DNA from: Streptomyces antibioticus
GTDB taxonomy: Bacteria; Actinomycetota; Actinomycetes; Streptomycetales; Streptomycetaceae
Reading direction: 5' to 3'
DNA: 64,000 nucleotides
Assembly (NCBI RefSeq): GCF_001514065.1
Contig: NZ_KQ948432.1
Coordinates: 17,632-81,631 of the forward strand
Below are positions 7,818-16,918 of the stretch, piece by piece. A model generated the notes under the pieces. It had not been told where the DNA came from. It saw only the letters and a list, made by a program, of their open reading frames with translations, and ran no database searches. Both the position numbers and the translations under genes were made by a program. Numbering within the stretch: the first letter of the stretch is position 1; each line of letters opens with the position of its first letter.

Positions 7818-9341
7818 GTGCCTCATACCATCGACGAAGCCTTCACAGCGCTTCCGCTACGCGCCCTCGCCGACGCCGCGCTGGCACGCGCGCGTGCGCT
7901 GGGCGCCGAGCACGCGGACTTCCGGTTCGAGCGGGTGCGCAGCGCGTCCTGGCGGCTGCGGGACGCCAAGCCCGCCGGGTCCTCGGACACCACCGACCTC
8001 GGTTACGCGGTGCGGGTCGTGCACGGTGGGACCTGGGGATTCGCGTCCGGCGTCGATCTGACCATGGACGCGGCGGCGCGGGTCGCCTCGCAGGCGGTGG
8101 CCATGGCGAAGCTGTCCGCCCAGGTGATCAAGGCGGCCGGTTCCGATGAGCGGGTCGAGCTGGCCGACGAGCCGGTGCATGCCGAGAAGACGTGGATCTC
8201 CTCGTACGAGATCGATCCGTTCACCGTGCCCGACGAGGAGAAGGCCGGGCTGCTCGCGGAGTGGAGCGCGCGGCTGCTGGCGGCGAACGGGGTCAACCAC
8301 GTCGACGCCTCGCTGCTCACCGTCCACGAGAACAAGTTCTACGCCGACACCGCCGGGACCGTGACCACGCAGCAGCGGGTGCGGCTGCACCCGGCGCTGA
8401 CCGCGGTGTCGGTCGACGAGTCGAGCGGCGAGTTCGACTCGATGCGGACCATCGCGCCGCCGGCCGGCCGGGGCTGGGAGTACCTCACCGGCACCGGCTG
8501 GGACTGGGAGAGCGAGCTGGCGCAGATCCCCGAGCTGCTCGCCGAGAAGATGCGGGCGCCGAGTGTCGAGTCCGGTGTGTACGACCTGGTCGTCGACCCG
8601 TCCAACCTGTGGCTGACCATCCACGAGTCCATCGGCCACGCCACCGAACTGGACCGCGCCCTCGGCTACGAGGCCGCCTACGCCGGCACCTCCTTCGCCA
8701 CCTTCGACCAGCTCGGCAAGCTGCGCTACGGCTCCGATCTGATGAACGTCACAGGTGACCGCACCGCCGAGCACGGCCTGGCGACCATCGGCTACGACGA
8801 CGAGGGCGTCGAGGGCCAGTCCTGGGACCTGGTGAAGGACGGCACGCTCGTCGGCTACCAGCTGGACCGGCGCATCGCGAAGCTGACCGGCTTCGAGCGC
8901 TCCAACGGCTGCGCGTTCGCCGACTCCCCCGGCCATGTGCCGGTGCAGCGCATGGCCAACGTGTCTTTGCAGCCCGACCCGGCCGGCATGTCGACCGAGG
9001 ACCTGATCGGCGGCGTCGACCGCGGCATCTATGTCGTCGGCGACCGCTCCTGGTCCATCGACATGCAGCGCTACAACTTCCAGTTCACCGGCCAGCGCTT
9101 CTTCAGGATCGAGAACGGCCGGATCGTCGGCCAGCTGCGGGACGTCGCCTACCAGGCGACCACCACCGACTTCTGGGGCTCCATGGCCGCCGTCGGCGGT
9201 CCGCAGACCTATGTCCTCGGGGGCGCCTTCAACTGCGGCAAGGCCCAGCCGGGCCAGGTCGCCGCCGTGTCGCACGGCTGCCCGTCGGCCCTCTTCAAGG
9301 GCGTCAACATTCTGAACACCACCCAGGAGGCCGGTCGATGA
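7818..9341 (+). CDS. tldD: TldD-type zinc metallopeptidase
   Basis: Catalytic subunit of the TldD/TldE heteromeric peptidase, which trims unfolded or leader peptides and is known from microcin B17 maturation and CcdA turnover in E. coli. The 507-aa protein carries HESIGHATELD near residue 268 (HExxxH zinc site plus downstream acidic residue) and the C-terminal GGAFNCGKAQPGQ region with a Cys ligand candidate. The start is taken as GTG 7818, with CAGGGAGA seven bases upstream, rather than the ATG at 7689. The partner gene overlaps its stop by 4 bp. No RiPP genes are nearby, so a housekeeping role is more likely than natural-product maturation. Confidence 0.92.
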   Translation: MPHTIDEAFTALPLRALADAALARARALGAEHADFRFERVRSASWRLRDAKPAGSSDTTDLGYAVRVVHGGTWGFASGVDLTMDAAARVASQAVAMAKLSAQVIKAAGSDERVELADEPVHAEKTWISSYEIDPFTVPDEEKAGLLAEWSARLLAANGVNHVDASLLTVHENKFYADTAGTVTTQQRVRLHPALTAVSVDESSGEFDSMRTIAPPAGRGWEYLTGTGWDWESELAQIPELLAEKMRAPSVESGVYDLVVDPSNLWLTIHESIGHATELDRALGYEAAYAGTSFATFDQLGKLRYGSDLMNVTGDRTAEHGLATIGYDDEGVEGQSWDLVKDGTLVGYQLDRRIAKLTGFERSNGCAFADSPGHVPVQRMANVSLQPDPAGMSTEDLIGGVDRGIYVVGDRSWSIDMQRYNFQFTGQRFFRIENGRIVGQLRDVAYQATTTDFWGSMAAVGGPQTYVLGGAFNCGKAQPGQVAAVSHGCPSALFKGVNILNTTQEAGR

Positions 9342-10732
9342 GCTCTCGTACGAACAAGCCGCACGAGATCGTCGAGCGCGCCCTGGAGCTGTCCCGCGCG
9401 GACGGCTGTGTCGTCATCGCCGACGAGCAGTCCACGGCGAACCTGCGCTGGGCGGGCAACGCGCTCACCACCAACGGCGTCACGCGCTCCCGCACCCTCA
9501 CCGTGATCGCGACGGTCGACGGCAAGGAGGGCACCGCCTCGGGTGTCGTCTCCCGGGCCGCCGTCACCGTGGACGAGCTGGAGTCGCTGGTGCGGGCCGC
9601 GGAAGCCGCCGCGCGCGGGGCCGCACCCGCCGAGGACGCGCAGCCGCTGGTCAGGGACGTACCGATCGCCCCCGACTTCACGGACGCGCCCGCCGAGACG
9701 TCCTCCGCCGTCTTCGCGGACTTCGCCCCGGCGCTCGGTGAATCCTTCGCACGCGCGCGTGCGGGCGGCCGGGAACTGTACGGTTTCGCCAATCACGAGC
9801 TGGTCTCCAGTTACCTCGGCACCTCCACCGGCCTTCGACTGCGTCATGACCAGCCCAACGGCACGCTCGAACTCAACGCCAAGTCCCCGGACCGTACGCG
9901 CTCGGCGTGGGCGGGCCGCTCCACGCGGGACTTCAAGGACGTCGACCCGGCAGCGCTGGACGCCGAACTCGCCGTACGCCTGGGCTGGGCCGAGCGGAAG
10001 CACGACCTGCCCGCCGGGCGGTACGAGACGCTGCTGCCGCCGACCGCCGTCGCGGACCTGCTCATCTATCAGATGTGGTCGGCGTCGGGCCGGGACGCCG
10101 CGGAGGGCCGGACCGTGTTCTCCAAGCCGGGCGGCGGCACCCGTCTCGGCGATCGGCTCACCGAGCTGCCGCTGACGCTGCGCAGCGACCCGAACGAGCC
10201 GGGTCTGGAGTCGGCGCCGTTCGTGCTCGCGCACTCCTCCGGGGGCGACTCGTCGGTGTTCGACAACGGGCTGCCGCTGACGGCCACCGAGTGGATGCGC
10301 GAGGGCGAGCTGAGCAACCTGCTCACCAGCCGGCACAGCGCCGGGCTGACCGGGCTGCCGGTGGCGCCGGGGATCGACAACCTGATCCTCGACGGCGGCG
10401 ACGACCGGTCCCTGGAGGAGATGGTCGCGAACACCGAGCGCGGGCTGCTGCTGACCTGCCTGTGGTACATCCGCGAGGTCGATCCGGCGACCCTGCTGCT
10501 GACCGGGCTGACCCGGGACGGCGTCTACCTCGTCGAGAACGGCGAGGTGACCGGCGAGGTGAACAACTTCCGGTTCAACGAGTCGCCGGTGGACCTGCTG
10601 GGCCGGGCCACCGAGGCCGGGCGCACGGAAAAGACGCTGCCCCGGGAGTGGAGCGACTGGTTCACTAGGGCTGCGATGCCGGCCCTGCGGGTGCCGGACT
10701 TCAATATGAGCTCTGTCAGTCGGGGCGTATAA
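9338..10732 (+). CDS. pmbA: TldE/PmbA-type metallopeptidase partner
   Basis: A 464-aa homologue of TldD that lacks the HExxxH zinc motif, as expected for the non-catalytic TldE/PmbA subunit that completes the proteolytic chamber. The typical PmbA features are an N-terminal domain with RWAGNALTTNGVTRSRTL, a central region with FVLAHSSGGDSSVFDNG, and a C-terminal GEVNNFRFNESPVDLL segment. The ATG overlaps the tldD stop (ATGA), so equimolar production is likely. The 56-bp gap to tyrS has no hairpin, so readthrough into tyrS is possible. Confidence 0.92.
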   Translation: MSSRTNKPHEIVERALELSRADGCVVIADEQSTANLRWAGNALTTNGVTRSRTLTVIATVDGKEGTASGVVSRAAVTVDELESLVRAAEAAARGAAPAEDAQPLVRDVPIAPDFTDAPAETSSAVFADFAPALGESFARARAGGRELYGFANHELVSSYLGTSTGLRLRHDQPNGTLELNAKSPDRTRSAWAGRSTRDFKDVDPAALDAELAVRLGWAERKHDLPAGRYETLLPPTAVADLLIYQMWSASGRDAAEGRTVFSKPGGGTRLGDRLTELPLTLRSDPNEPGLESAPFVLAHSSGGDSSVFDNGLPLTATEWMREGELSNLLTSRHSAGLTGLPVAPGIDNLILDGGDDRSLEEMVANTERGLLLTCLWYIREVDPATLLLTGLTRDGVYLVENGEVTGEVNNFRFNESPVDLLGRATEAGRTEKTLPREWSDWFTRAAMPALRVPDFNMSSVSRGV

Positions 10733-10788
10733 CCTCGTAGCCGGTAGTCACTCGGCTGCCCGAAGATCATCAAGGAGACGCGAGAACC

Positions 10789-12057
10789 GTGACGGACATC
10801 GTCGACGAGCTGAAGTGGCGTGGGCTGATCGCCCTCTCCACTGACGAGGACGCATTGCGCAAGGCGTTCGCGGACGGTCCCGTCACGTTCTATTGCGGCT
10901 TCGACCCGACCGCCCCCAGCCTGCACCTCGGCAACCTCGTGCAGATCCTGACGATGCGCCGCATCCAGGACGCGGGCAACCGTCCCCTGGGCCTGGTCGG
11001 CGGCGCCACCGGTCTGATCGGCGACCCCAAGCCGAACTCCGAGCGCACGCTCAACGCGCCCGACATCGTCGCCCAGTGGGTCGAGCGGCTGCGCGCGCAG
11101 ATCGCCCCGCTGCTGGACTTCGAGGGGCCGAACGCCGCGGTCATGGTCAACAACCTGGACTGGACGCAGGGCCTGTCGGCCATCGAGTTCCTGCGGGACG
11201 TCGGCAAGCACTTCCGGGTCAACAAGATGATCGCGAAGGAGGCCGTCTCCCGGCGGCTCAACTCCGACGCGGGCATCAGCTACACCGAGTTCAGCTACCA
11301 GATCCTGCAGGGCATGGACTTCCTGGAGCTGTACCGGCGGTACGGCTGCACCCTGCAGACCGGCGGCAGCGACCAGTGGGGCAACCTCACCTCGGGCACC
11401 GACCTGATCCACCGGGTCGAGCCGGAGGCCGTGGTGCACGCGCTGGGCACTCCGCTGATCACCAAGGCCGACGGCACCAAGTTCGGCAAGACGGAGTCCG
11501 GCACGGTCTGGCTCGACCCCGAGATGACCACGCCGTACGCCTTCTACCAGTTCTGGCTGAACGCGGACGACCGGGACGTCTCCAAGTTCCTGCGCATCTT
11601 CAGCTTCAAGTCCCGCGAGGAGATCGAGGAGCTGGAGAAGGCGACCGAGGAGCGCCCGCAGGCCCGTGCCGCCCAGCGTGCGCTGGCCGAGGAGCTGACG
11701 ACGCTGGTGCACGGCGCCGACCAGACGGCGGCGGTCGTCGCCGCGTCCCGCGCCCTCTTCGGTCAGGGCGAGCTGGCGGAGCTGGACGACAGGACGCTGG
11801 CGGCGGCGCTGTCCGAGGTGCCGCACATCCAGGTCGCCGAGCTCGGTCCCGTCGTGGACCTGTTCGCCGAGGTCGGTCTCGTGGCCAGCAAGTCGGCGGC
11901 GCGGCGCACCGTGAAGGAGGGCGGGGCCTACGTGAACAACGTCAAGGTCGCGGCCGAGGACGCGGTGCCCGCCAAGGAGGACCTGCTCCACGGACGGTGG
12001 CTGGTGCTGCGGCGCGGGAAGAAGAGCCTGGCCGCGGTCGAGGTGACCGGGGCGTAG
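10789..12057 (+). CDS. tyrS: tyrosyl-tRNA synthetase
   Basis: Class I aminoacyl-tRNA synthetase charging tRNA-Tyr. In the 422-aa protein the HIGH signature appears as PSLHLGNL (residues about 42-49). The tyrosine/tRNA-selective GSDQWGN lies near 190, KMSKS appears as KFGKTESG near 230, and a C-terminal S4 RNA-binding domain occupies about 355-420 ([18 protein letters not shown]). The start is GTG 10789 with AAGGAG ten bases upstream. The leader is only 56 bp with no T-box elements, so the regulation seen in Firmicutes is absent. A strong hairpin follows the stop. Confidence 0.97.
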   Translation: MTDIVDELKWRGLIALSTDEDALRKAFADGPVTFYCGFDPTAPSLHLGNLVQILTMRRIQDAGNRPLGLVGGATGLIGDPKPNSERTLNAPDIVAQWVERLRAQIAPLLDFEGPNAAVMVNNLDWTQGLSAIEFLRDVGKHFRVNKMIAKEAVSRRLNSDAGISYTEFSYQILQGMDFLELYRRYGCTLQTGGSDQWGNLTSGTDLIHRVEPEAVVHALGTPLITKADGTKFGKTESGTVWLDPEMTTPYAFYQFWLNADDRDVSKFLRIFSFKSREEIEELEKATEERPQARAAQRALAEELTTLVHGADQTAAVVAASRALFGQGELAELDDRTLAAALSEVPHIQVAELGPVVDLFAEVGLVASKSAARRTVKEGGAYVNNVKVAAEDAVPAKEDLLHGRWLVLRRGKKSLAAVEVTGA

Positions 12058-12063
12058 TCAGCG

Positions 12064-12101
12064 CGAAGGGGCGGCTCTCATCGAGAGAGGGCCGCCCCTT
12101 C
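12064..12101. terminator. terminator after tyrS, shared with the convergent glsB-like gene
   Basis: Inverted repeat with a left arm at 12064-12079 and a right arm at 12084-12101 (core GGGGCGGCTCTC against GAGAGGGCCGCCCC, one bulge) around an ATCGA-type loop, between convergent stops at 12057 and 12120. Confidence 0.8.
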
Positions 12102-12119
12102 GTCGTAGCCACCGTCCTG

Positions 12120-12398
12120 TCACGCCTGCTGTTTCCGCTTGCCCAGCGTCGCCATGTACAGCATGTCGCCGACGCCCACGATGATGATCGCGGCGATCAG
12201 CTGGAACGCGTGGCGGGTCCAGTCGATGCCGCTGGTCGCGTCGACGCCCGCCCAGCGCGCGATCGCGTTGCCGGCGAGGGCGCCCAGCATGCCGAAGATG
12301 GTCGTCAGCCAGAGCGGACTGTGCTGCTTGCCCGGGATGACCGCCTTCGCGATCAGGCCCAGCACGAATCCCACGATGATCGCCCACAACCAGCCCAT
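12120..12398 (-). CDS. GlsB/YeaQ/YmgE-family stress membrane protein
   Basis: A 92-aa integral membrane protein of the transglycosylase-associated (GlsB/YeaQ/YmgE) family. It has an N-terminal helix MGWLWAIIVGFVLGLIAKAVIPG, the family-typical KAVIPG turn, a Gly-rich second helix (TTIFGMLGALAGNAIA) and a third helix (LIAAIIIVGVGDMLYMATL). It ends in a basic KRKQQA tail. The family responds to general or envelope stress, but its molecular role is unknown. The gene is monocistronic and convergent with tyrS. The ATG at 12398 has AAGGAGGCAGCC upstream. Confidence 0.88.
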   Translation of the reverse strand: MGWLWAIIVGFVLGLIAKAVIPGKQHSPLWLTTIFGMLGALAGNAIARWAGVDATSGIDWTRHAFQLIAAIIIVGVGDMLYMATLGKRKQQA

Positions 12399-12642
12399 GG
12401 CTGCCTCCTTGTACGGCTCGACGTGAGCATTACGGTCAGTGTCGGCCCATACGCCGTACGACGCATGTCGAGTCGCCCGTACGTGCCAAGGCGCAGGTTG
12501 TTCGCGTTTGCGGGAGGTGCCCCGGTCTCGTAGGCGGCGCAGGCGCGGCGTAACGTAGGACGTGTCCGGGCCCGGTTCTCATGCCGGGAGCGGAGCAGGA
12601 ACGGGCCGGGGTGAGTCCGATGCGGGCGGATGGTGGAATGTG

Positions 12643-13041
12643 ATGCGGAAGCAGCATGCAGGCGGCGGCGCCCAGGTGTTCCGGATCACCGGCGCCCGTA
12701 CGGGCCTCCAGGAGGACGTGCGCGGCCGGCAGCGGCGGTACGTGATCTCGATGGCGGTGCGCACGCTGTCGGTGATCCTCGCGGCCACCCTGTGGAACGT
12801 CGAACGGCACGTCGCGATCGTCGCGTTGGTGCTGGGGGCGCTGCTTCCCTACATCGCGGTGGTGATCGCGAACGCGGGGCGGGAGAACGCACCCGGGTTG
12901 CCGTCCACGTTCGTGGCCGCTCCGGTGCGTCCGATGATTGCTCCTGCGCGGGTTGATGAGCCCTTCGCGGAATCCGTCCCGGAAGACGCCGCGAGCGGTC
13001 CGGCGGCGGGTGTGCGGAGCGAGCCTCACGAGCGGATGTGA
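12643..13041 (+). CDS. DUF3099 membrane protein
   Basis: A 132-aa protein with a basic cytoplasmic N-terminus (VFRITGARTGLQEDVRGRQRRYVISM), two hydrophobic helices (about residues 35-50 and 58-80) and an acidic, Pro-rich cytoplasmic tail. The ITGARTGLxEDVRGRQRRY pattern is what I recognise as DUF3099, an actinobacterial family of unknown role. ATG 12643 is preferred over the 12562 ORF start because residues 1-27 of the longer form are Gly/Ser-rich and the shorter start has a GGTGGAAT element before it. It is followed by a ~215-bp gap containing the promoter of the next small gene. Confidence 0.8.
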   Translation: MRKQHAGGGAQVFRITGARTGLQEDVRGRQRRYVISMAVRTLSVILAATLWNVERHVAIVALVLGALLPYIAVVIANAGRENAPGLPSTFVAAPVRPMIAPARVDEPFAESVPEDAASGPAAGVRSEPHERM

Positions 13042-13256
13042 CCCTCGGCGGAGGGCACGCAACCGGACGTCACCTCCGGACCATGCTCAAGAAAAGCTCA
13101 GATCAATCATGTTGTTCCAGTGCCGGGCGACGGGTTACCCGTGACATACTTCCTACGCGCTCCGCATCCCCCGTCGGAGCGACAGACCGACGCCGGGCAG
13201 CTCCCCCCGTGGCTGCTCGGCGTCGCCTTGTTCAGCGCAGTTGGTGAGACGGACCA
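13042..13256. other. intergenic region with candidate promoter
   Basis: This 215-bp gap holds no gene I can support. Around 13108-13155 it becomes less GC-rich, with TTGTTCC and, some 30 bp on, GTGACATACTTCC, a weak candidate -35/-10 pair for the downstream 76-aa gene. A small CGGGTTACCCG palindrome lies between them (13131-13141). Confidence 0.3.
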
Positions 13257-13487
13257 GTGAGTGAAGAGACCGCGCCGATCTGTTCGGCGAAGGGGTGCCG
13301 GGCCGACGCGGTGTGGGTGCTCGCGTGGAACAACCCGAAGATCCACACACCGGAGCGGCGCAAGACGTGGCTCGCGTGCGACGAACACCGCGAGCATCTG
13401 TCCCAGTTCCTCGGGGTGCGGGGGTTCCTCAAGGACGTGGTCCTTCTCAAGGAATGGGAAGCCCCCGAAGCCTCTGAAGGCGCCTAG
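13257..13487 (+). CDS. small conserved zinc-site protein, unknown
   Basis: A 76-aa soluble protein. CSAKGC (C-x4-C, residues 9-14) and CDEH (C-x2-H, about 41-44) make a plausible single zinc site, followed by a helical segment SQFLGVRGFLKDVVLLKEW. The start is GTG 13257. It is convergent with moaA, and the two genes overlap by 4 bp through a shared CTAG containing both stop codons. I recall close relatives in many Streptomyces at this locus, without a demonstrated function. Confidence 0.75.
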   Translation: MSEETAPICSAKGCRADAVWVLAWNNPKIHTPERRKTWLACDEHREHLSQFLGVRGFLKDVVLLKEWEAPEASEGA

Positions 13488-14473
13488 CCGCCGATCGCCG
13501 ACATCGGTCGGTCCGGCTGTACGAACGTAGGGTCGTCCAGGCCCGCGCCCGCCTTCTTGCCCCACATCGCCGTCCGCCAGATGTTCGCTATCTCCTCGTC
13601 CGGGGCGCCCGAGCGCAGGGCCGCGCGGAGGTCCGTCTCCTCGGTCGCGAACAGGCAGGTGCGGACCTGGCCGTCGGCCGTCAGGCGGGTGCGGTCGCAG
13701 GCCGCGCAGAACGGGCGGGTGACCGAGGCGATGACACCCACCACATGCGGGCCGCCGTCGACGATCCAGCGCTCCGCCGGGGCCGAGCCGCGCTTCTCGG
13801 AGCCCTCCTCGGTGAGCTCGAAGCGGGTGCGGAGGGAGGTGAGGATGTCCCCTGCCGTGATCATGCCGTCGCGCTTCCAGCCGTGCTGGGCGTCCAGGGG
13901 CATCTGCTCGATGAAGCGCAGTTCGTAGTCGTGCTCGACGGCCCAGGCCAGGAGGTCGGGGGCCTCGTCCTCGTTGAGCCCCGGCATCAGGACCGAGTTG
14001 ACCTTCACCGGGGTCAGGCCGGCCTCGCGGGCGGCGCACAGGCCCTCGATGACGTCCTTGTGGCGGTCCCGGCGGGTCAGGGTCTTGAAGACGTCCGGGC
14101 GGAGCGTGTCCAGAGAGACGTTGACCCGGTCCAGGCCCGCGGCCTTCAGGGCCGACGCGGTGCGCTTGAGGCCGATGCCGTTGGTCGTCAGCGACATCTG
14201 GGGGCGGGGTTCGAGAGCGGCGACGCGCTCCACGATGCCGACCAGGCCCGGGCGCAGCAGCGGCTCGCCGCCGGTGAAGCGGACCTCCTCGATGCCGAGG
14301 GAGGTGACCGCGATGTCGATCAGGCGGACGATCTCGTCGTCCGTGAGGAGGTCGGGCTTGGCCAGCCACTGCAGGCCCTCTTCGGGCATGCAGTACGTAC
14401 AGCGCAGATTGCACCGGTCGGTCAGCGACACGCGCAGGTCGGTGGCCTGCCGGCCGTAGGTGTCGATGAGCAC
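13484..14473 (-). CDS. moaA: GTP 3',8-cyclase MoaA
   Basis: Radical SAM enzyme that, with MoaC, converts GTP to cyclic pyranopterin monophosphate in molybdenum cofactor synthesis. The 329-aa protein has the N-terminal [4Fe-4S] motif CNLRCTYC (about residues 20-27), the GGEPLLRP SAM-binding segment, and a C-terminal second cluster site in CAACDRTR plus a downstream Cys. It ends in the Gly-Gly tail (SAIGG) needed for activity in MoaA. GTG 14473 is chosen because GGGAGGGGG stands six bases upstream; the longer ATG 14542 form adds an unconserved Arg-rich leader. No other moa genes are adjacent. Confidence 0.95.
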   Translation of the reverse strand: MLIDTYGRQATDLRVSLTDRCNLRCTYCMPEEGLQWLAKPDLLTDDEIVRLIDIAVTSLGIEEVRFTGGEPLLRPGLVGIVERVAALEPRPQMSLTTNGIGLKRTASALKAAGLDRVNVSLDTLRPDVFKTLTRRDRHKDVIEGLCAAREAGLTPVKVNSVLMPGLNEDEAPDLLAWAVEHDYELRFIEQMPLDAQHGWKRDGMITAGDILTSLRTRFELTEEGSEKRGSAPAERWIVDGGPHVVGVIASVTRPFCAACDRTRLTADGQVRTCLFATEETDLRAALRSGAPDEEIANIWRTAMWGKKAGAGLDDPTFVQPDRPMSAIGG

Positions 14474-14572
14474 GTGGGCCCCCTCCCTCGTTGCCGACTT
14501 TCGTCTTCCGTCACCTGCGAGCCTACGTGACACCACTGACATCGACAGGTCCCGATCCCACGAGGTAAGACA

Positions 14573-14604
14573 CGGCCGCGTCGTAGGTCCCTACGACGCG
14601 GCCG
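14573..14604 (-). terminator. terminator of the DUF485-symporter operon
   Basis: Perfect 14-bp inverted repeat (CGGCCGCGTCGTAG / CTACGACGCGGCCG) with a GTCC loop, starting 15 bp after the symporter stop codon. Confidence 0.85.
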
Positions 14605-14618
14605 CTCGGTGGAACGTC

Positions 14619-16238
14619 CTAGTGCGCGCCGGTGCCGGTCAGAGACCGGACCTCCAGCTCCGCGTACTTGCCGGCGTCGGGCTCCTCCTTGGACAGGACG
14701 GTGCCGAGGAAGCCCATGAGGAAGCCGAACGGGATGGAGATGATGCCCGGGTTCTTCAGCGGGAAGTAGGCGAAGTCGACGTCCGGGAACATCGCCTTCG
14801 GGTCTCCGGAGACCACCGGCGAGAACAGCACCAGGCCGGTGGCGACGATCAGACCGCCGTAGATCGACCACAGGGCGCCCTGGGTGGTGAACCGCTTCCA
14901 GAACAGGCTGTAGAGGATCGTCGGCAGGTTGGCGGACGCGGCGACCGCGAACGCCAGCGCGACCAGGCCGGCCACGTTGAGGTCGCGGGCGAGGGCGCCC
15001 AGGCCGATGGAGACGATGCCGATGAAGACGGTCGCCCAGCGGGCCGCGCGGACCTCCTCCTTGCCGGACGCCTTGCCCTTGCGGATGACGTTGGCGTAGA
15101 TGTCGTGCGCGAACGAGGACGAGGAGGCGAGGGTCAGACCCGCCACCACCGCGAGGATCGTCGCGAAGGCGACTGCGGAGATCGTGGCCAGCAGGATCGC
15201 GCCCCACGTCGAGTCGACACCGCCGAGGTGCAGGGCGAGCAGGGGTGCGGCCGTGTTGCCGGACGGGTTGGAAGCGATGATCTCGTCCGGCTTGATGAGC
15301 GCGGCCGCGCCGAAGCCGAGGGCGATGGTCATCAGGTAGAAGCCGCCGATGATGCCGATGGCCCAGTTCACGGACTTACGGGCGGCCTTGGCGTTGGGCA
15401 CCGTGTAGAAGCGGATCAGGATGTGCGGCAGGCCGGCGGTGCCGAGGACCAGGGCGATGCCGAGCGAGATGAAGTCCAGCTTGGAGGTGCCGGTGGCGCC
15501 GTACTGGAGGCCTGGCTCCAGGAAGGCGGTGCCCTTGCCGCTGTTCTCGGCGGCCTTTCCGAGGAGGTCGGAGATGTTGAAGTCGAACTTCAGCAGCACC
15601 AGGAACGTGATCAGGATCGTGCCGCTGATCAGCAGCACCGCCTTGACCATCTGGACCCAGGTGGTGCCCTTCATGCCGCCGATGGAGACGTACACGATCA
15701 TCAGGAGGCCGACGAGGGCGACGATGCCGATCTTGCCCGCGTCGGAGGTGATGCCGAGCAGGAGCGAGACGAGGACGCCGGCGCCGGCCATCTGCGCGAG
15801 CAGGTAGAAGATCGAGACGACGATCGTGGAGGTGCCGGCCGCGGTGCGGACCGGGCGCTGGCGCATGCGGTACGCCAGGACGTCGCCCATGGTGTAGCGG
15901 CCGGAGTTCCGGAGCGGTTCGGCGACCAGGAGCAGGGCGACGAGCCAGGCGACCAGGAAGCCGATGGAGTACAGGAAGCCGTCGTAGCCGAACAGGGCGA
16001 TGGCGCCTGCGATGCCGAGGAAGGACGCGGCCGACATGTAGTCGCCGGAGACCGCGAGGCCGTTCTGGAAGGCGCTGAACTGGCGGCCGCCGGCGTAGAA
16101 GTCGGCGGCGTCCTTGGTCTGGCGGCCCGCCCAGACGGTGATGACGAGGGTCGCCAGGACGAAGACGGCGAACAGGCTGATGATCAGCGGCCGGTGCTCG
16201 CCGGCCTCGCCTGCGGCCAGGGTGATCGCGGGGCTCAT
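14619..16238 (-). CDS. actP: ActP-type solute/sodium (acetate) symporter
   Basis: A 539-aa sodium/solute symporter (SSS family) of the cation-acetate (ActP/YjcG) branch, with about 13 membrane helices. Family marks are the N-terminal DFYAGGRQFSAFQNGLAVSGDYMSAASFLGIAG segment, GGMKGTTWVQMVKA and GLPHILIRFYTVPNAKAARKSVNWA. It imports acetate or other short-chain monocarboxylates. ATG 16238 overlaps the stop of the upstream DUF485 gene by 4 bp; the longer ORF from 16313 is inside that gene. This pairing with DUF485 is the rule for ActP-type carriers. Confidence 0.92.
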   Translation of the reverse strand: MSPAITLAAGEAGEHRPLIISLFAVFVLATLVITVWAGRQTKDAADFYAGGRQFSAFQNGLAVSGDYMSAASFLGIAGAIALFGYDGFLYSIGFLVAWLVALLLVAEPLRNSGRYTMGDVLAYRMRQRPVRTAAGTSTIVVSIFYLLAQMAGAGVLVSLLLGITSDAGKIGIVALVGLLMIVYVSIGGMKGTTWVQMVKAVLLISGTILITFLVLLKFDFNISDLLGKAAENSGKGTAFLEPGLQYGATGTSKLDFISLGIALVLGTAGLPHILIRFYTVPNAKAARKSVNWAIGIIGGFYLMTIALGFGAAALIKPDEIIASNPSGNTAAPLLALHLGGVDSTWGAILLATISAVAFATILAVVAGLTLASSSSFAHDIYANVIRKGKASGKEEVRAARWATVFIGIVSIGLGALARDLNVAGLVALAFAVAASANLPTILYSLFWKRFTTQGALWSIYGGLIVATGLVLFSPVVSGDPKAMFPDVDFAYFPLKNPGIISIPFGFLMGFLGTVLSKEEPDAGKYAELEVRSLTGTGAH

Positions 16239-16591
16239 GCGCCGCCCTCCATCCGGGACTTGATCGCCTCGGCCTTGGGGTCGAGCTTCGCGGCGGCGTG
16301 CCGCGAGTACCACCAGGCGATGAGGAACGTGGTGATGAACTGGGCGATGCCGAACACGAAGGCGACGTTGATGTTGCCGAACAGCTTGGTGCCCATGAAG
16401 TCGCCCGCGAAGTTCGACAGCAGGACGTACAGCAGGTACCAGGCGATGAAGCCGACGGTCAGGGGGAAGGCGAAGTTGCGGTGGGAGCGACGCAGTTCAC
16501 CGAACTCCGCGCTCTGCTGCACCGCGGTGAACTCCTCGGTGCTGGGGAGTTTGTGTTGCTCTGTCGAGGGGGGCGGTGCGTCGGTAGCCAC
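16235..16591 (-). CDS. DUF485 membrane protein, partner of the symporter
   Basis: A protein of about 118 aa with a hydrophilic N-terminus and two membrane helices (FAFPLTVGFIAWYLLYVLL and INVAFVFGIAQFITTFLIAWW), separated by the DUF485-typical NFAGDFMGTKLFGN loop and ending YSRHAAAKLDPKAEAIKSRM. It is cotranscribed and translationally coupled with the acetate-type symporter. The start is uncertain: GTG 16591 has GGAG five bases upstream, whereas ATG 16675 (146 aa) has only a distant GAGGA. I prefer 16591. Its role as a symporter accessory is inferred from conserved pairing. Confidence 0.88.
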   Translation of the reverse strand: MATDAPPPSTEQHKLPSTEEFTAVQQSAEFGELRRSHRNFAFPLTVGFIAWYLLYVLLSNFAGDFMGTKLFGNINVAFVFGIAQFITTFLIAWWYSRHAAAKLDPKAEAIKSRMEGGA

Positions 16592-16918
16592 GGAGTCTCC
16601 TCGCGTTGCGGGCGCTGTTGCCACGGCGGACGGGGGCTGTTCGGGGGTGGGGGACGGGTTCGGTACGACGGACATGGACGGCTCTGTTCCTCGCGGTTCG
16701 TCAGGGGGCTCGATCGTCCTCGTGCTCCCTGCCCAAGGTCACGGCGGCACGCGAGGACCGGTTCAACTGGGTTTGCTTCTTCTTGAAGTCATCTCGGGAA
16801 GGTCATTGCTGGCCAGTGACTGCGAGAGATAACTTCGGGCCTGCACCACCCGTCATGTACCTGCCCGAGCACCACCTGTGTCTCGGGCGGTTTCGTTTCC
16901 GGATGATGTGGAGACCCC

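Noticed and set aside
10733-10788. Possible T-box leader upstream of tyrS
   Set aside because: Only 56 bp, with no T-box core sequence and no terminator hairpin; T-box regulation of tyrS is not expected here.
14460-16832. 790-codon plus-strand open frame across the symporter region
   Set aside because: The product is Asp/Gly/Glu-rich nonsense; the minus strand encodes recognisable MoaA start, ActP-type symporter and DUF485.
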